From Thermoplasmatota archaeon (GTDB taxonomy: Archaea > Thermoplasmatota > E2 > DHVEG-1): DNA of 7,524 nucleotides. The translations under genes and the position numbers were made by a program. Where the stretch lies: the NCBI GenBank assembly GCA_022866015.1, contig JALHTX010000193.1, positions 1 through 7,524 of the forward strand. The letters run 5' to 3'. Below are positions 1 to 5,139 of this stretch, piece after piece. The first letter of the stretch is position 1. Every line of letters begins with the position of its first letter. The notes under the pieces were generated by a model, which saw only the letters and a program-made list of their open reading frames with translations, was not told the origin of the DNA and did not search any database.

Positions 1-1
1 A

Positions 2-685
2 AGACCAGCAAATCCTCAAATTCAAGCAGAAAAAATACTTATATACAAAGTTGAGGAGATGGCTATTGCAGCAGGGCTACCGAAACCAAAGGTCTATGTG
101 CAGGATTCAAAGGATATCAATGCATTTGCAACAGGTAGAAAACCCGAAGAAGCTATTATATGTGCAACAACTGGTGCATTACAACAGTTAAACAAAGAAG
201 AATTAGAAGGCGTAATAGGACATGAGATGAGTCATATTAGAAATCGAGATATTCTTGTTATGACAGTTACAGTAGGCGTTGTTGGTGCTATTGCACTTAT
301 TGCTGAAATTGCTCTTCGAATGCTTTTCTTTGGAGGGGGCAGTAGAGGCGGAGATAAAAAAGGAGGAGGTGGAGGAATAATAGTTGTTATCATAGCTATT
401 ATTTTTATAGTCCTCGCACCAATTTTTTCAAGACTAACATATCTAGCTATTTCGCGAAAACGAGAGTATCTAGCTGATGCAGACGGCGCATATCTTACTA
501 GAAATCCCGAGGGACTAGCAATGGCACTTGAGAAAATAAAGCGTGACATCCCTGATGATCCAAAAGGATCAAAAACAGTTGCGCCACTCTACATTGCAAA
601 TCCATATAAAAGAGCACTTAGTGATTCAATATGGTCAACGCATCCACCCCTTGATGAAAGAATCAGACGGCTTAGATCAATGTAA
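2..685 (+). CDS. htpX: HtpX-family membrane zinc metalloprotease, 5' end cut off
   Basis: Peptidase family M48B protease that degrades misfolded or damaged membrane proteins at the cytoplasmic face of the membrane. The frame is open from base 2 with no stop, and the residues before the ATG at 59 (RPANPQIQ...YKVEEM) already match HtpX, so this is an internal Met and the gene starts upstream. About 227 residues are visible; the family is usually near 280-300, so the N-terminal part with the first membrane segments is missing. The zinc site HEMSH is at 221-235, and the third ligand is the Glu of REYLADADGA (464-466). Conserved blocks NAFATGR before the site and STHPPLDERI at the C-terminus are present. 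Two hydrophobic segments follow the active-site helix, separated by a Gly-rich loop (GGGSRGGDKKGGGGG) common in HtpX. No active-site residue is missing, so the gene looks intact. Confidence 0.95.
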   Translation, partial: RPANPQIQAEKILIYKVEEMAIAAGLPKPKVYVQDSKDINAFATGRKPEEAIICATTGALQQLNKEELEGVIGHEMSHIRNRDILVMTVTVGVVGAIALIAEIALRMLFFGGGSRGGDKKGGGGGIIVVIIAIIFIVLAPIFSRLTYLAISRKREYLADADGAYLTRNPEGLAMALEKIKRDIPDDPKGSKTVAPLYIANPYKRALSDSIWSTHPPLDERIRRLRSM

Positions 686-697
686 TAATTTATGTAA

Positions 698-725
698 AGC
701 AAAAATGCTAAAACAATATTTTTTT
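698..725 (+). terminator. T-run terminator of htpX with small hairpin
   Basis: Thirteen bases after the htpX stop, a 4-bp inverted repeat (AGCA, four A, TGCT; 698-709) is followed by seven T at 719-725. A longer pairing of AGCAAAA (698-704) with TTTTGCT (727-733) is also possible and would reach the stop region of the convergent gene. Archaeal termination depends mainly on T-runs, so the T stretch is the more convincing part. It sits in a 46-bp convergent gap. Confidence 0.45.
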
Positions 726-731
726 ATTTTG

Positions 732-1205
732 CTATTCCGAAATTACAATATCTTGAGATTTATGAACATCTAGCTTCATAGGTATATCAAGCTGAGTATG
801 AACCATCCACCGCACGGGGCTTTGTCCACCTGTTGCTATTTGGCCAAGAATAGCACCAAAGGTTCCTAATTTTGCTTGAAGTATCTGTTGGATTTGTTGG
901 TTGGATGAATGCATTTGCAGAAGATCAGGTTGTATTTTGATTTCAAACTTATACATTTCGCTTAGATAATCGTTTTCTCCATCAAGTGGGATGGTAAAAT
1001 CATAGATGACAACATATTCCATTTGCATATGTCCTTTGGAGTCCCGGTGTGTTGTTTTAACCTTTCCAAGTAATGAAACAACGAGTTTTCTTGCCCTTAT
1101 TGGTTTTCGTAAATTTAAGCCTACTGATCCTTTAATAATATCTCCTGGTTTGTATTGATATCTATCGAGTGTTACTGTGATTTTATCTGGTCCAAATAAT
1201 CCCAT
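732..1205 (-). CDS. small single-domain arrestin-like protein (Spo0M/arrestin-N type), function unknown
   Basis: A 157-residue soluble protein with no signal peptide or membrane segment. It begins MGLFGPDKITVTLDRYQYKPGD and has the features of the arrestin N-domain beta-sandwich: a Y-x-P-G-D/E turn followed by I-x-G-x-V (about residues 17-28), a basic strand with ARKLVVSLLG (38-47), F-x-I-P-L (71-75) and a closing strand WMVHTQLDIP (133-142) then MKLDVHKSQDIVIS. Prokaryotic relatives are annotated Spo0M or sporulation-control protein by fold only; an archaeon does not sporulate, so that name should not be read as a role. A Gln/Gly-rich stretch (about 103-128) lies where the family has a variable loop. 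The ATG is preceded by AGGAGTGAG about 7 bases upstream. It is monocistronic, convergent with htpX. The fold assignment is reasonably sure, the function is not. Confidence 0.75.
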   Translation of the reverse strand: MGLFGPDKITVTLDRYQYKPGDIIKGSVGLNLRKPIRARKLVVSLLGKVKTTHRDSKGHMQMEYVVIYDFTIPLDGENDYLSEMYKFEIKIQPDLLQMHSSNQQIQQILQAKLGTFGAILGQIATGGQSPVRWMVHTQLDIPMKLDVHKSQDIVISE

Positions 1206-1315
1206 ATTCTCTCACTCCTATGTTATGTTTAGGTGTATCTTTTAATTAATAATAAAATTTTGTTTGTTATCTTTGGTAAAAGCTATTAAATAGTTATTAA
1301 TAACGGTGAAATAGC
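1206..1315. promoter_or_regulatory. divergent intergenic region between arrestin-like and dehydrogenase genes
   Basis: A 110-bp A+T-rich gap from which both neighbours must be transcribed. TTTAATTAATAATAAAAT (from 1241) and TTAAATAG (1286-1293) are possible TATA elements but neither is a clean TTTATATA. A short perfect palindrome CTATT-A-AATAG lies at 1283-1293. No RNA gene or open frame is visible. Confidence 0.35.
1305..1309 (+). promoter_or_regulatory. archaeal Shine-Dalgarno GGTGA of the dehydrogenase
   Basis: GGTGA ends six bases before the ATG at 1316 and is complementary to UCACC near the archaeal 16S rRNA 3' end. It supports the first ATG rather than the second in-frame ATG at 1325. 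Confidence 0.7.
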
Positions 1316-2350
1316 ATGAAAAAAATGAAAGTCGCAATGTACTACAACAACAATGACATTAGGATAGAAGAACAACCGATTCCTAAGATATCTGATGATG
1401 AACTCTTGGTAAAAGTAATTGCAAGCGGTATTTGTGGTTCTGATGTGATGGAATGGTATCGGGTTAAAAAAGCACCACTTGTTTTAGGTCATGAAATATC
1501 AGGAATTGTTGAAAAAGTAGGGAAAAACGTTAAAAAATTCAAAAAAGGTGATAGAGTCTTTGTAACTCATCATGTACCCTGTAATGAATGTAGTTTTTGT
1601 AAAAACGATCAACAAACACTATGTCATACACTTCATAATACAAAGTTTTATCCAGGAGGTTTTGCACAATACTTGAGAGTCCCTGAAATTAATATTAGGT
1701 ATGGAAAATTTATTTTATCAAATGAAGTATCTTTTGATGAAGGAACGTTTATTGAGCCTCTTGCTTGTGTTGTTCGTGGCTTTAGAGTTGCCTATTATAA
1801 GAAAGGACAAACAGTTCTTATTCTTGGAAGCGGCATGGCAGGGCTTTTAAATATCAAACTTGCAAAGGCATATGGTGCAAAAAAAATATTTGCAACAGAT
1901 ATTGATGAATATAGGCTTAAACTTGCAAAAAAAATAGGTGCAGATGTTGTAATTAATGCTAAAGAAAATATTGCTGAGCAGATTAAGAAAAACAATAACG
2001 GAAAACTTGCGGATTTTGTAATATTATGTGCAGGAGTTTCTATTGCTGTTAGACAAGCAATTGAATGTGTTGAGTTTGGTGGAACAATTCTTTGGTTTGC
2101 AATGACGCCACCCGGTGTTGAAGTAAAGATACCATTTTTTGATTTATGGACTAAGCAAGTCAAGACATATTCTACTTATGCTGGTGCAGGAGAAGATATT
2201 GTTGAAGCAATAGATCTCATAAAGAAGAAAAAAATTGATGTAAATGATATGGTTACTCATAAACTATCACTAAAAGAAACAGATAAAGGATTCAAACTTG
2301 TAGCCGAGGCAAAAGACTCGATGAAAGTAATAATTGAGCCAAATAAATGA
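1316..2350 (+). CDS. zinc-dependent NAD-type alcohol/polyol dehydrogenase (MDR superfamily)
   Basis: A 344-residue cytoplasmic medium-chain dehydrogenase of the threonine/sorbitol/polyol dehydrogenase branch, which oxidises a secondary alcohol or amino alcohol with a nicotinamide cofactor. The N-terminal GroES-like domain has the catalytic zinc ligands Cys40 (GICGSD), His59-Glu60 (GHE) and Glu147 (EPLAC), and four structural-zinc cysteines at 89, 92, 95 and 103. The Rossmann fold has GSGMAG at 171-176 and Asp195 at the end of the second strand (ATDIDEYR), which favours NAD over NADP. All key residues are present, so it should be active. The substrate cannot be read from sequence. Its stop lies 5 bp before the UbiA start, so the two are probably co-transcribed and translationally coupled, which hints at an isoprenoid- or glycerol-derived substrate; that is inference only. 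Confidence 0.93.
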   Translation: MKKMKVAMYYNNNDIRIEEQPIPKISDDELLVKVIASGICGSDVMEWYRVKKAPLVLGHEISGIVEKVGKNVKKFKKGDRVFVTHHVPCNECSFCKNDQQTLCHTLHNTKFYPGGFAQYLRVPEINIRYGKFILSNEVSFDEGTFIEPLACVVRGFRVAYYKKGQTVLILGSGMAGLLNIKLAKAYGAKKIFATDIDEYRLKLAKKIGADVVINAKENIAEQIKKNNNGKLADFVILCAGVSIAVRQAIECVEFGGTILWFAMTPPGVEVKIPFFDLWTKQVKTYSTYAGAGEDIVEAIDLIKKKKIDVNDMVTHKLSLKETDKGFKLVAEAKDSMKVIIEPNK

Positions 2351-2355
2351 TGTGA

Positions 2356-3246
2356 ATGAAAAAACTTAAAGCAGTCTGGGAACTAATGCGTCTTGGGCAT
2401 GGAGTCATGCTTTTTTTAGGAATACTTGTAGGTTCTGTTATAGCTTTAGACGGAGTGTCCTTTCCTAATTGGGATAAATTCATCCTAACCTTTTTCACAG
2501 CTTTATTTCTTGAGGCAAGTACTTTTGCTTTAAACGATTATTTTGATTTAGATATAGATATTGTAAATAAACGCAATGACAGGCCACTTGTTCGTGGGGA
2601 TATAAAACCTAAAACGGCACTAATACTGTTTGGAGTTTTCTTTCCATTAGGTATAATCTGTTCTTATTTTGTTAACTTTGCATGTTTTATTATTGCTCTA
2701 ATTACTGCTTTGTTTGCGATTCTTTATGATTCTCATATGAAAAAAATTAAGTTTCTTGGTAATTTTTATATCGCATATGTTATGGCAATTCCATTTGTTT
2801 TTGGCGGTGTTGAAGTAATAGAAGAAAATAATTTTTCTTTTGCTATAGATCCTTCTATTTACATTATTGCACTTATTGCTTTTCTAACAGGTTCTGGTAG
2901 AGAAATAATGAAGGATGTGCAAGACTATGAAGGAGATAAGAAAAAAGGTACCAGGTCTTTTCCAAAATATATTGGAAAACATAAAAGCAACATTGTTGCA
3001 GGTTTTTTTTATGTTTTAGCAGTTTTTCTTAGTTTTGTTCCTTTTCTAATGAAAACTTTTACTCTTTATTATAAGAACTATGTTTATTTGTTCCTTGTTT
3101 TAATCTGTGATATAATGCTTCTTATTATTGCTCTTGATTTAATTTTCAAAAAAGAACCTCATCTAAAATTATTTAGAAAAATTTCTTTGTTTTCAATTTT
3201 TATTGGTCTTTTAGCTTTTTTAATAAGTGTTTTTGTAAATATTTAA
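2356..3246 (+). CDS. ubiA: UbiA-family prenyltransferase, probable digeranylgeranylglyceryl phosphate synthase
   Basis: A 296-residue integral membrane prenyltransferase with about eight or nine hydrophobic segments. Both Mg/diphosphate-binding Asp-rich motifs are present: NDYFDLDID (residues 60-68, followed by NKRNDRPLVRG) and REIMKDVQDYEGD (182-194, followed by KKKGTRSFP). The REIxKDxxDxEGD plus G-x-R-S/T-x-P form is typical of archaeal geranylgeranylglyceryl-phosphate geranylgeranyltransferase, which adds the second geranylgeranyl chain in ether-lipid synthesis; length fits. A different UbiA acceptor (quinone, heme, other) cannot be excluded. The start is firm: an in-frame TGA lies directly before the ATG. 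No strong ribosome-binding site precedes it, so it is probably translated by coupling to the dehydrogenase whose stop is 5 bp upstream. COG0170 and kinase-like genes follow after 90 bp. Confidence 0.88.
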   Translation: MKKLKAVWELMRLGHGVMLFLGILVGSVIALDGVSFPNWDKFILTFFTALFLEASTFALNDYFDLDIDIVNKRNDRPLVRGDIKPKTALILFGVFFPLGIICSYFVNFACFIIALITALFAILYDSHMKKIKFLGNFYIAYVMAIPFVFGGVEVIEENNFSFAIDPSIYIIALIAFLTGSGREIMKDVQDYEGDKKKGTRSFPKYIGKHKSNIVAGFFYVLAVFLSFVPFLMKTFTLYYKNYVYLFLVLICDIMLLIIALDLIFKKEPHLKLFRKISLFSIFIGLLAFLISVFVNI

Positions 3247-3290
3247 GTATTTTATATTATATCAATAATTATAAAATAATAGAATAATTT

Positions 3291-3302
3291 TTTAATTAAA
3301 TA
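3291..3302 (+). promoter_or_regulatory. candidate TATA box of the COG0170/kinase pair
   Basis: TTTAATTAAATA lies about 40 bases before the chosen ATG at 3337. A start of transcription about 25 bases downstream (near 3320-3325) would give a short leader containing the GGTGA at 3328-3332. The 90-bp gap after UbiA holds no other recognisable element, and its very high A+T content makes TATA-like words common by chance. Confidence 0.35.
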
Positions 3303-3327
3303 AGATTATAGGTATTTGAAAATAATA

Positions 3328-3332
3328 GGTGA
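3328..3332 (+). promoter_or_regulatory. Shine-Dalgarno GGTGA that fixes the COG0170 start at 3337
   Basis: GGTGA followed by ATAT and then ATG (3337). It lies inside the extended frame that would start at TTG 3316, so the ATG is the better start. Confidence 0.7.
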
Positions 3333-3336
3333 ATAT

Positions 3337-4005
3337 ATGTCTATAAGCGGGGATATCGCAGGTGTATTATTGGTTTATATTTATGTTGCAATTTTGTTGA
3401 TTGTTACAGAAAAACTCTTGGATAAATGGCCAGAACTGTCTCGTAAGTTTCTTCATATTATGGTTGGAAATGTTGCTTTTTTATTGCCTATTTTTCGAAC
3501 TTCCTGGGTTATGGCTTTTGTTGCAGCAGGTCCATTTATTTTATTTACATTTCTTATGAGTCCGTATACTCCTATTAAATCTATAAAAGGTAGAACAAGT
3601 GCTGCAGGTCATAGTATGGGTCTTGTTTATTATGCTATTACTTGGGCTGTTCTTGCGTATTTGTTTTTTGATAATATGGTTATTATTGCGATAGGAATTC
3701 TTGCGATGAGCTATGGTGATGGTTTTGCTTCAATTATTGGTATTAGATTTGGTAAGAAAAAATATAATGTATTTGGTGATCAGAAAAGTTATGTTGGTAG
3801 TTTTGCTATGTTTGTTTTTACTTTTATTACAACAGTTGTTGCATTAGTTTATTATGGTATTCCTTTGTCAAGTTATGTTATTCTTGTTTTGCTTGGTATC
3901 GCAGTAGTTGCTGCAGTTGTTGAAGGACTTACACCTAAAGGACTTGATAATCTAAGTGTTCCTTTTGTTACAGCGTTTTTATATTGGGCTGTATTTATTT
4001 TATGA
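3337..4005 (+). CDS. COG0170 membrane protein (dolichol/phytol kinase, CDP-lipid synthase-like)
   Basis: A 222-residue polytopic membrane protein, about six or seven hydrophobic segments, of the SEC59/VTE5/DGK1 group that phosphorylates membrane-bound isoprenoid or lipid alcohols with NTPs. Hallmarks: SRKFLHI (residues 35-41, the R-K-x-x-H motif), SYGDGFASIIG (125-135), FGKKKYNVFGDQKSYVGS (138-155, the G-D/K-x-K-S-x-x-G-S block) and VEGLTPKGLDN (194-204, the E...D-N motif near the C-terminus). The family includes kinases for dolichol, phytol and diacylglycerol; the substrate is not readable here, but the UbiA prenyltransferase upstream favours a polyprenol or archaeal lipid. The ATG at 3337 was chosen for its GGTGA; a TTG at 3316 would add seven residues. 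A kinase-like gene begins 7 bp after its stop, so the two form an operon. T-ending codons are strongly preferred (Ile ATT 18, ATA 3, ATC 2 by hand count). Confidence 0.85.
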   Translation: MSISGDIAGVLLVYIYVAILLIVTEKLLDKWPELSRKFLHIMVGNVAFLLPIFRTSWVMAFVAAGPFILFTFLMSPYTPIKSIKGRTSAAGHSMGLVYYAITWAVLAYLFFDNMVIIAIGILAMSYGDGFASIIGIRFGKKKYNVFGDQKSYVGSFAMFVFTFITTVVALVYYGIPLSSYVILVLLGIAVVAAVVEGLTPKGLDNLSVPFVTAFLYWAVFIL

Positions 4006-4012
4006 GGTTTTT

Positions 4013-4585
4013 ATGCGTCTTATAATAGTCGATGGGCTAGATGGTGTTGGCAAAGATACTCAAGCTCAACTTATCAAAGAGAGATATGAAAGACTTGGCG
4101 AGAGGGTTTTAATCCGCTCTCATCCTAGTAATGATAATTTTTTTGGTCGTAAAGCAAAAAAATCATTACTTGGACAAGGTAAAATAAATAAACTTAAAGC
4201 AAGTGTTTTTTACATGTTTGATGTCCTTACATCTATTCGCAAGTATTATCGACGTAAAGATATTGATACCCTGATTATGGTTAGATATCTAGTTGGTACT
4301 GCTTATCTACCTAAAAAACTTGCAAAAATTGGTTACAAGTTTTTTTATGGTTTTGTTCCAACATCAAAATATATGTTTTTTCTTGATGCAGAACCAGAGG
4401 TTGTTTTGAAGCGTTTTGAAAAGAGAACTGAAAAAGAAATGTTTGAAACTCTTGAAAGTTTAGTTAAAGTGAGAAATAAGGCTTTGTCTCTTGTTAAAGA
4501 CTGGTATATAATTAATAGTTCTAGGTCTATTGATGAAACTTATTTGTCTATTGAAAGTATTCTTGCTAAACTTGATCGAATTTAG
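4013..4585 (+). CDS. divergent thymidylate-kinase-like P-loop NMP kinase
   Basis: A 190-residue soluble protein of the thymidylate kinase (COG0125) fold. The P-loop is GLDGVGKDTQ (residues 8-17), with Asp15 where Walker A usually has Ser/Thr. A core helix and strand lead to FFLDAEPEVVLKRFEKR (122-138), which matches the F-L-D-x-x-P-E-x-x-x-x-R-x-x-x-R block of dTMP kinases, then EMFETLESLVKVRNKAL, the usual C-terminal helix. The DRY motif that contacts the acceptor nucleotide appears as VRYLVGTAY (90-98), with Val for Asp. The changes may define a subfamily with another substrate rather than a dead enzyme. The ATG at 4013 is chosen because GAGGT (4004-4008) overlaps the upstream stop and sits 4 bases before it; an upstream extension to 3956 would overlap the neighbour by 50 bases. 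Operon with the COG0170 gene; a seven-T run follows. Confidence 0.8.
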   Translation: MRLIIVDGLDGVGKDTQAQLIKERYERLGERVLIRSHPSNDNFFGRKAKKSLLGQGKINKLKASVFYMFDVLTSIRKYYRRKDIDTLIMVRYLVGTAYLPKKLAKIGYKFFYGFVPTSKYMFFLDAEPEVVLKRFEKRTEKEMFETLESLVKVRNKALSLVKDWYIINSSRSIDETYLSIESILAKLDRI

Positions 4586-4587
4586 TC

Positions 4588-4594
4588 TTTTTTT
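4588..4594 (+). terminator. T-run terminator after the kinase-like gene
   Basis: Seven consecutive T begin two bases after the TAG stop, followed by ATTT and further T-rich sequence, with no hairpin needed. This is the usual form of an archaeal terminator and separates the operon from the small RNA promoter downstream. Confidence 0.5.
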
Positions 4595-4611
4595 ATTTGA
4601 ATTATTTTTAT

Positions 4612-4627
4612 AAAAAAATTTATATAC
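4612..4627 (+). promoter_or_regulatory. strong archaeal BRE/TATA promoter of the small RNA
   Basis: Seven A (4612-4618, BRE-like) lead directly into TTTATATAC (4619-4627), the best TATA box in the window. Archaeal transcription usually starts 25-30 bases downstream of the TATA centre, which puts the start near 4648-4651, exactly where the stem of the putative RNA begins. No protein gene lies downstream on this strand until 6061, so the promoter must serve the RNA or an antisense transcript. Confidence 0.6.
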
Positions 4628-4648
4628 TAATAAAATAATTATATACTA
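4621..4648 (+). repeat. direct repeat TATATACTA, two copies 19 bp apart
   Basis: TATATACTA occurs at 4621-4629 and again at 4640-4648. The first copy overlaps the TATA box; the second could be a duplicate TATA box whose start would fall near 4670, within the RNA loop, giving a form without the 5' stem arm. In such A+T-rich sequence chance is possible. Confidence 0.5.
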
Positions 4649-4650
4649 CC

Positions 4651-4712
4651 GGATGGGGGAGTTATATAATTTTTTCCTATCTCTCCTCACCACCTTCATC
4701 GCTTCCCCGTCC
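4651..4712 (+). ncRNA. putative small structured RNA with anti-Shine-Dalgarno-like loop
   Basis: A G+C-rich island inside an A+T-rich convergent gap. Bases 4651-4661 pair with 4702-4712 in 11 contiguous pairs, nine Watson-Crick and two G-U (4654-4709, 4659-4704); a twelfth U-G (4662-4701) is possible. The G-U pairs would be A-C mismatches on the other strand, so the structure belongs to the + transcript. The 5' base of the stem coincides with the start predicted from the TATA box at 4619. The loop (4663-4700) has no G at all and is pyrimidine-rich at its 3' half; UCACCACCU (4687-4695) differs by one base from UCACCUCCU at the archaeal 16S 3' end. T-rich sequence at 4722-4730 could end it. No tRNA, C/D box or known family was recognised. 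Alternatives are a leaderless peptide or a convergent terminator. Confidence 0.5.
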
Positions 4713-4723
4713 AATAAAATAAT

Positions 4724-5134
4724 TTATTTTAACAATTTTAATACGACTTCTCTTAAACGAGGAACAACCTCAAATTTATCAATATCAGATGGCTTTATCC
4801 ATTTATAACTAATATGTTCCCAATCTATTCGTATTTTACTTTCTTTTCGAACTTTAAACAAAAAAGGATAAACCTTCCAATCATACTTTTCCTCTTCATA
4901 AAAATCTGTAAATTCAATAGGATCTACGGTCTTTATTAATTCAACATCATTATCAGTAAGACCTGTTTCTTCCCTTATTTCTTTAAATGCAGTATCAACA
5001 GGTTCTTCACCTTCTTCAACATAACCTGCAACACCACTCCAACAACCTTTATAGGTTCTAACTTTATCGCTTCTCTTAAGAATAAGAATATTTTCATTTT
5101 TATCCAAGAGAAGGCATGTTACAACACTTGGCAT
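4724..5134 (-). CDS. NUDIX hydrolase
   Basis: A 136-residue cytoplasmic pyrophosphohydrolase that splits a nucleoside-diphosphate-linked substrate (dNTP, dinucleotide or similar) with Mg. The Nudix box is G(37)x5E(43)x7KEIREETGL(51-59), one change from consensus in having Lys instead of Arg before the E-U-x-E-E core. The N-terminal strand (PSVVTCLLLDKNENILILKR) and a C-terminal part with YDWKVYPFLFKV, IDWEHISYKWI and VVPRLREVV are typical of archaeal Nudix proteins of unknown substrate. The ATG at 5134 is preferred: AAAGG ends about ten bases upstream, inside purQ. A TTG at 5143 would add three residues and overlap the purQ stop, but the AGG would be too close. It follows purQ after 5 bp, so the two are co-transcribed; a house-cleaning role for purine nucleotides is a guess from that. 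Confidence 0.88.
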   Translation of the reverse strand: MPSVVTCLLLDKNENILILKRSDKVRTYKGCWSGVAGYVEEGEEPVDTAFKEIREETGLTDNDVELIKTVDPIEFTDFYEEEKYDWKVYPFLFKVRKESKIRIDWEHISYKWIKPSDIDKFEVVPRLREVVLKLLK

Positions 5135-5139
5135 ATAAT

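Noticed and set aside
1275..1293. Word AGCTATTA shared between the gap before the dehydrogenase (1281-1288) and the purQ gap (6014-6021)
   Set aside because: An eight-base match in two A+T-rich intergenic regions is weak; positions relative to the starts differ.
3316..3336. TTG start at 3316 for the COG0170 gene
   Set aside because: The GGTGA site at 3328-3332 would lie inside the coding region, and the ATG at 3337 has ideal spacing to it.
4651..4712. tRNA or C/D box RNA reading of the G+C-rich island on either strand
   Set aside because: No T-arm GTTC-type sequence, no cloverleaf, and only a single GCGATGA word on the minus strand without a D box.
4653..4808. Plus-strand 51-codon frame beginning MGELYNFFLSLL, possibly leaderless from the promoter at 4619
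   Set aside because: Its second half is simply the antisense of the NUDIX 3' end, there is no ribosome-binding site, and the stem pairing with G-U pairs explains the first half better. Not fully excluded, since leaderless translation occurs in archaea.
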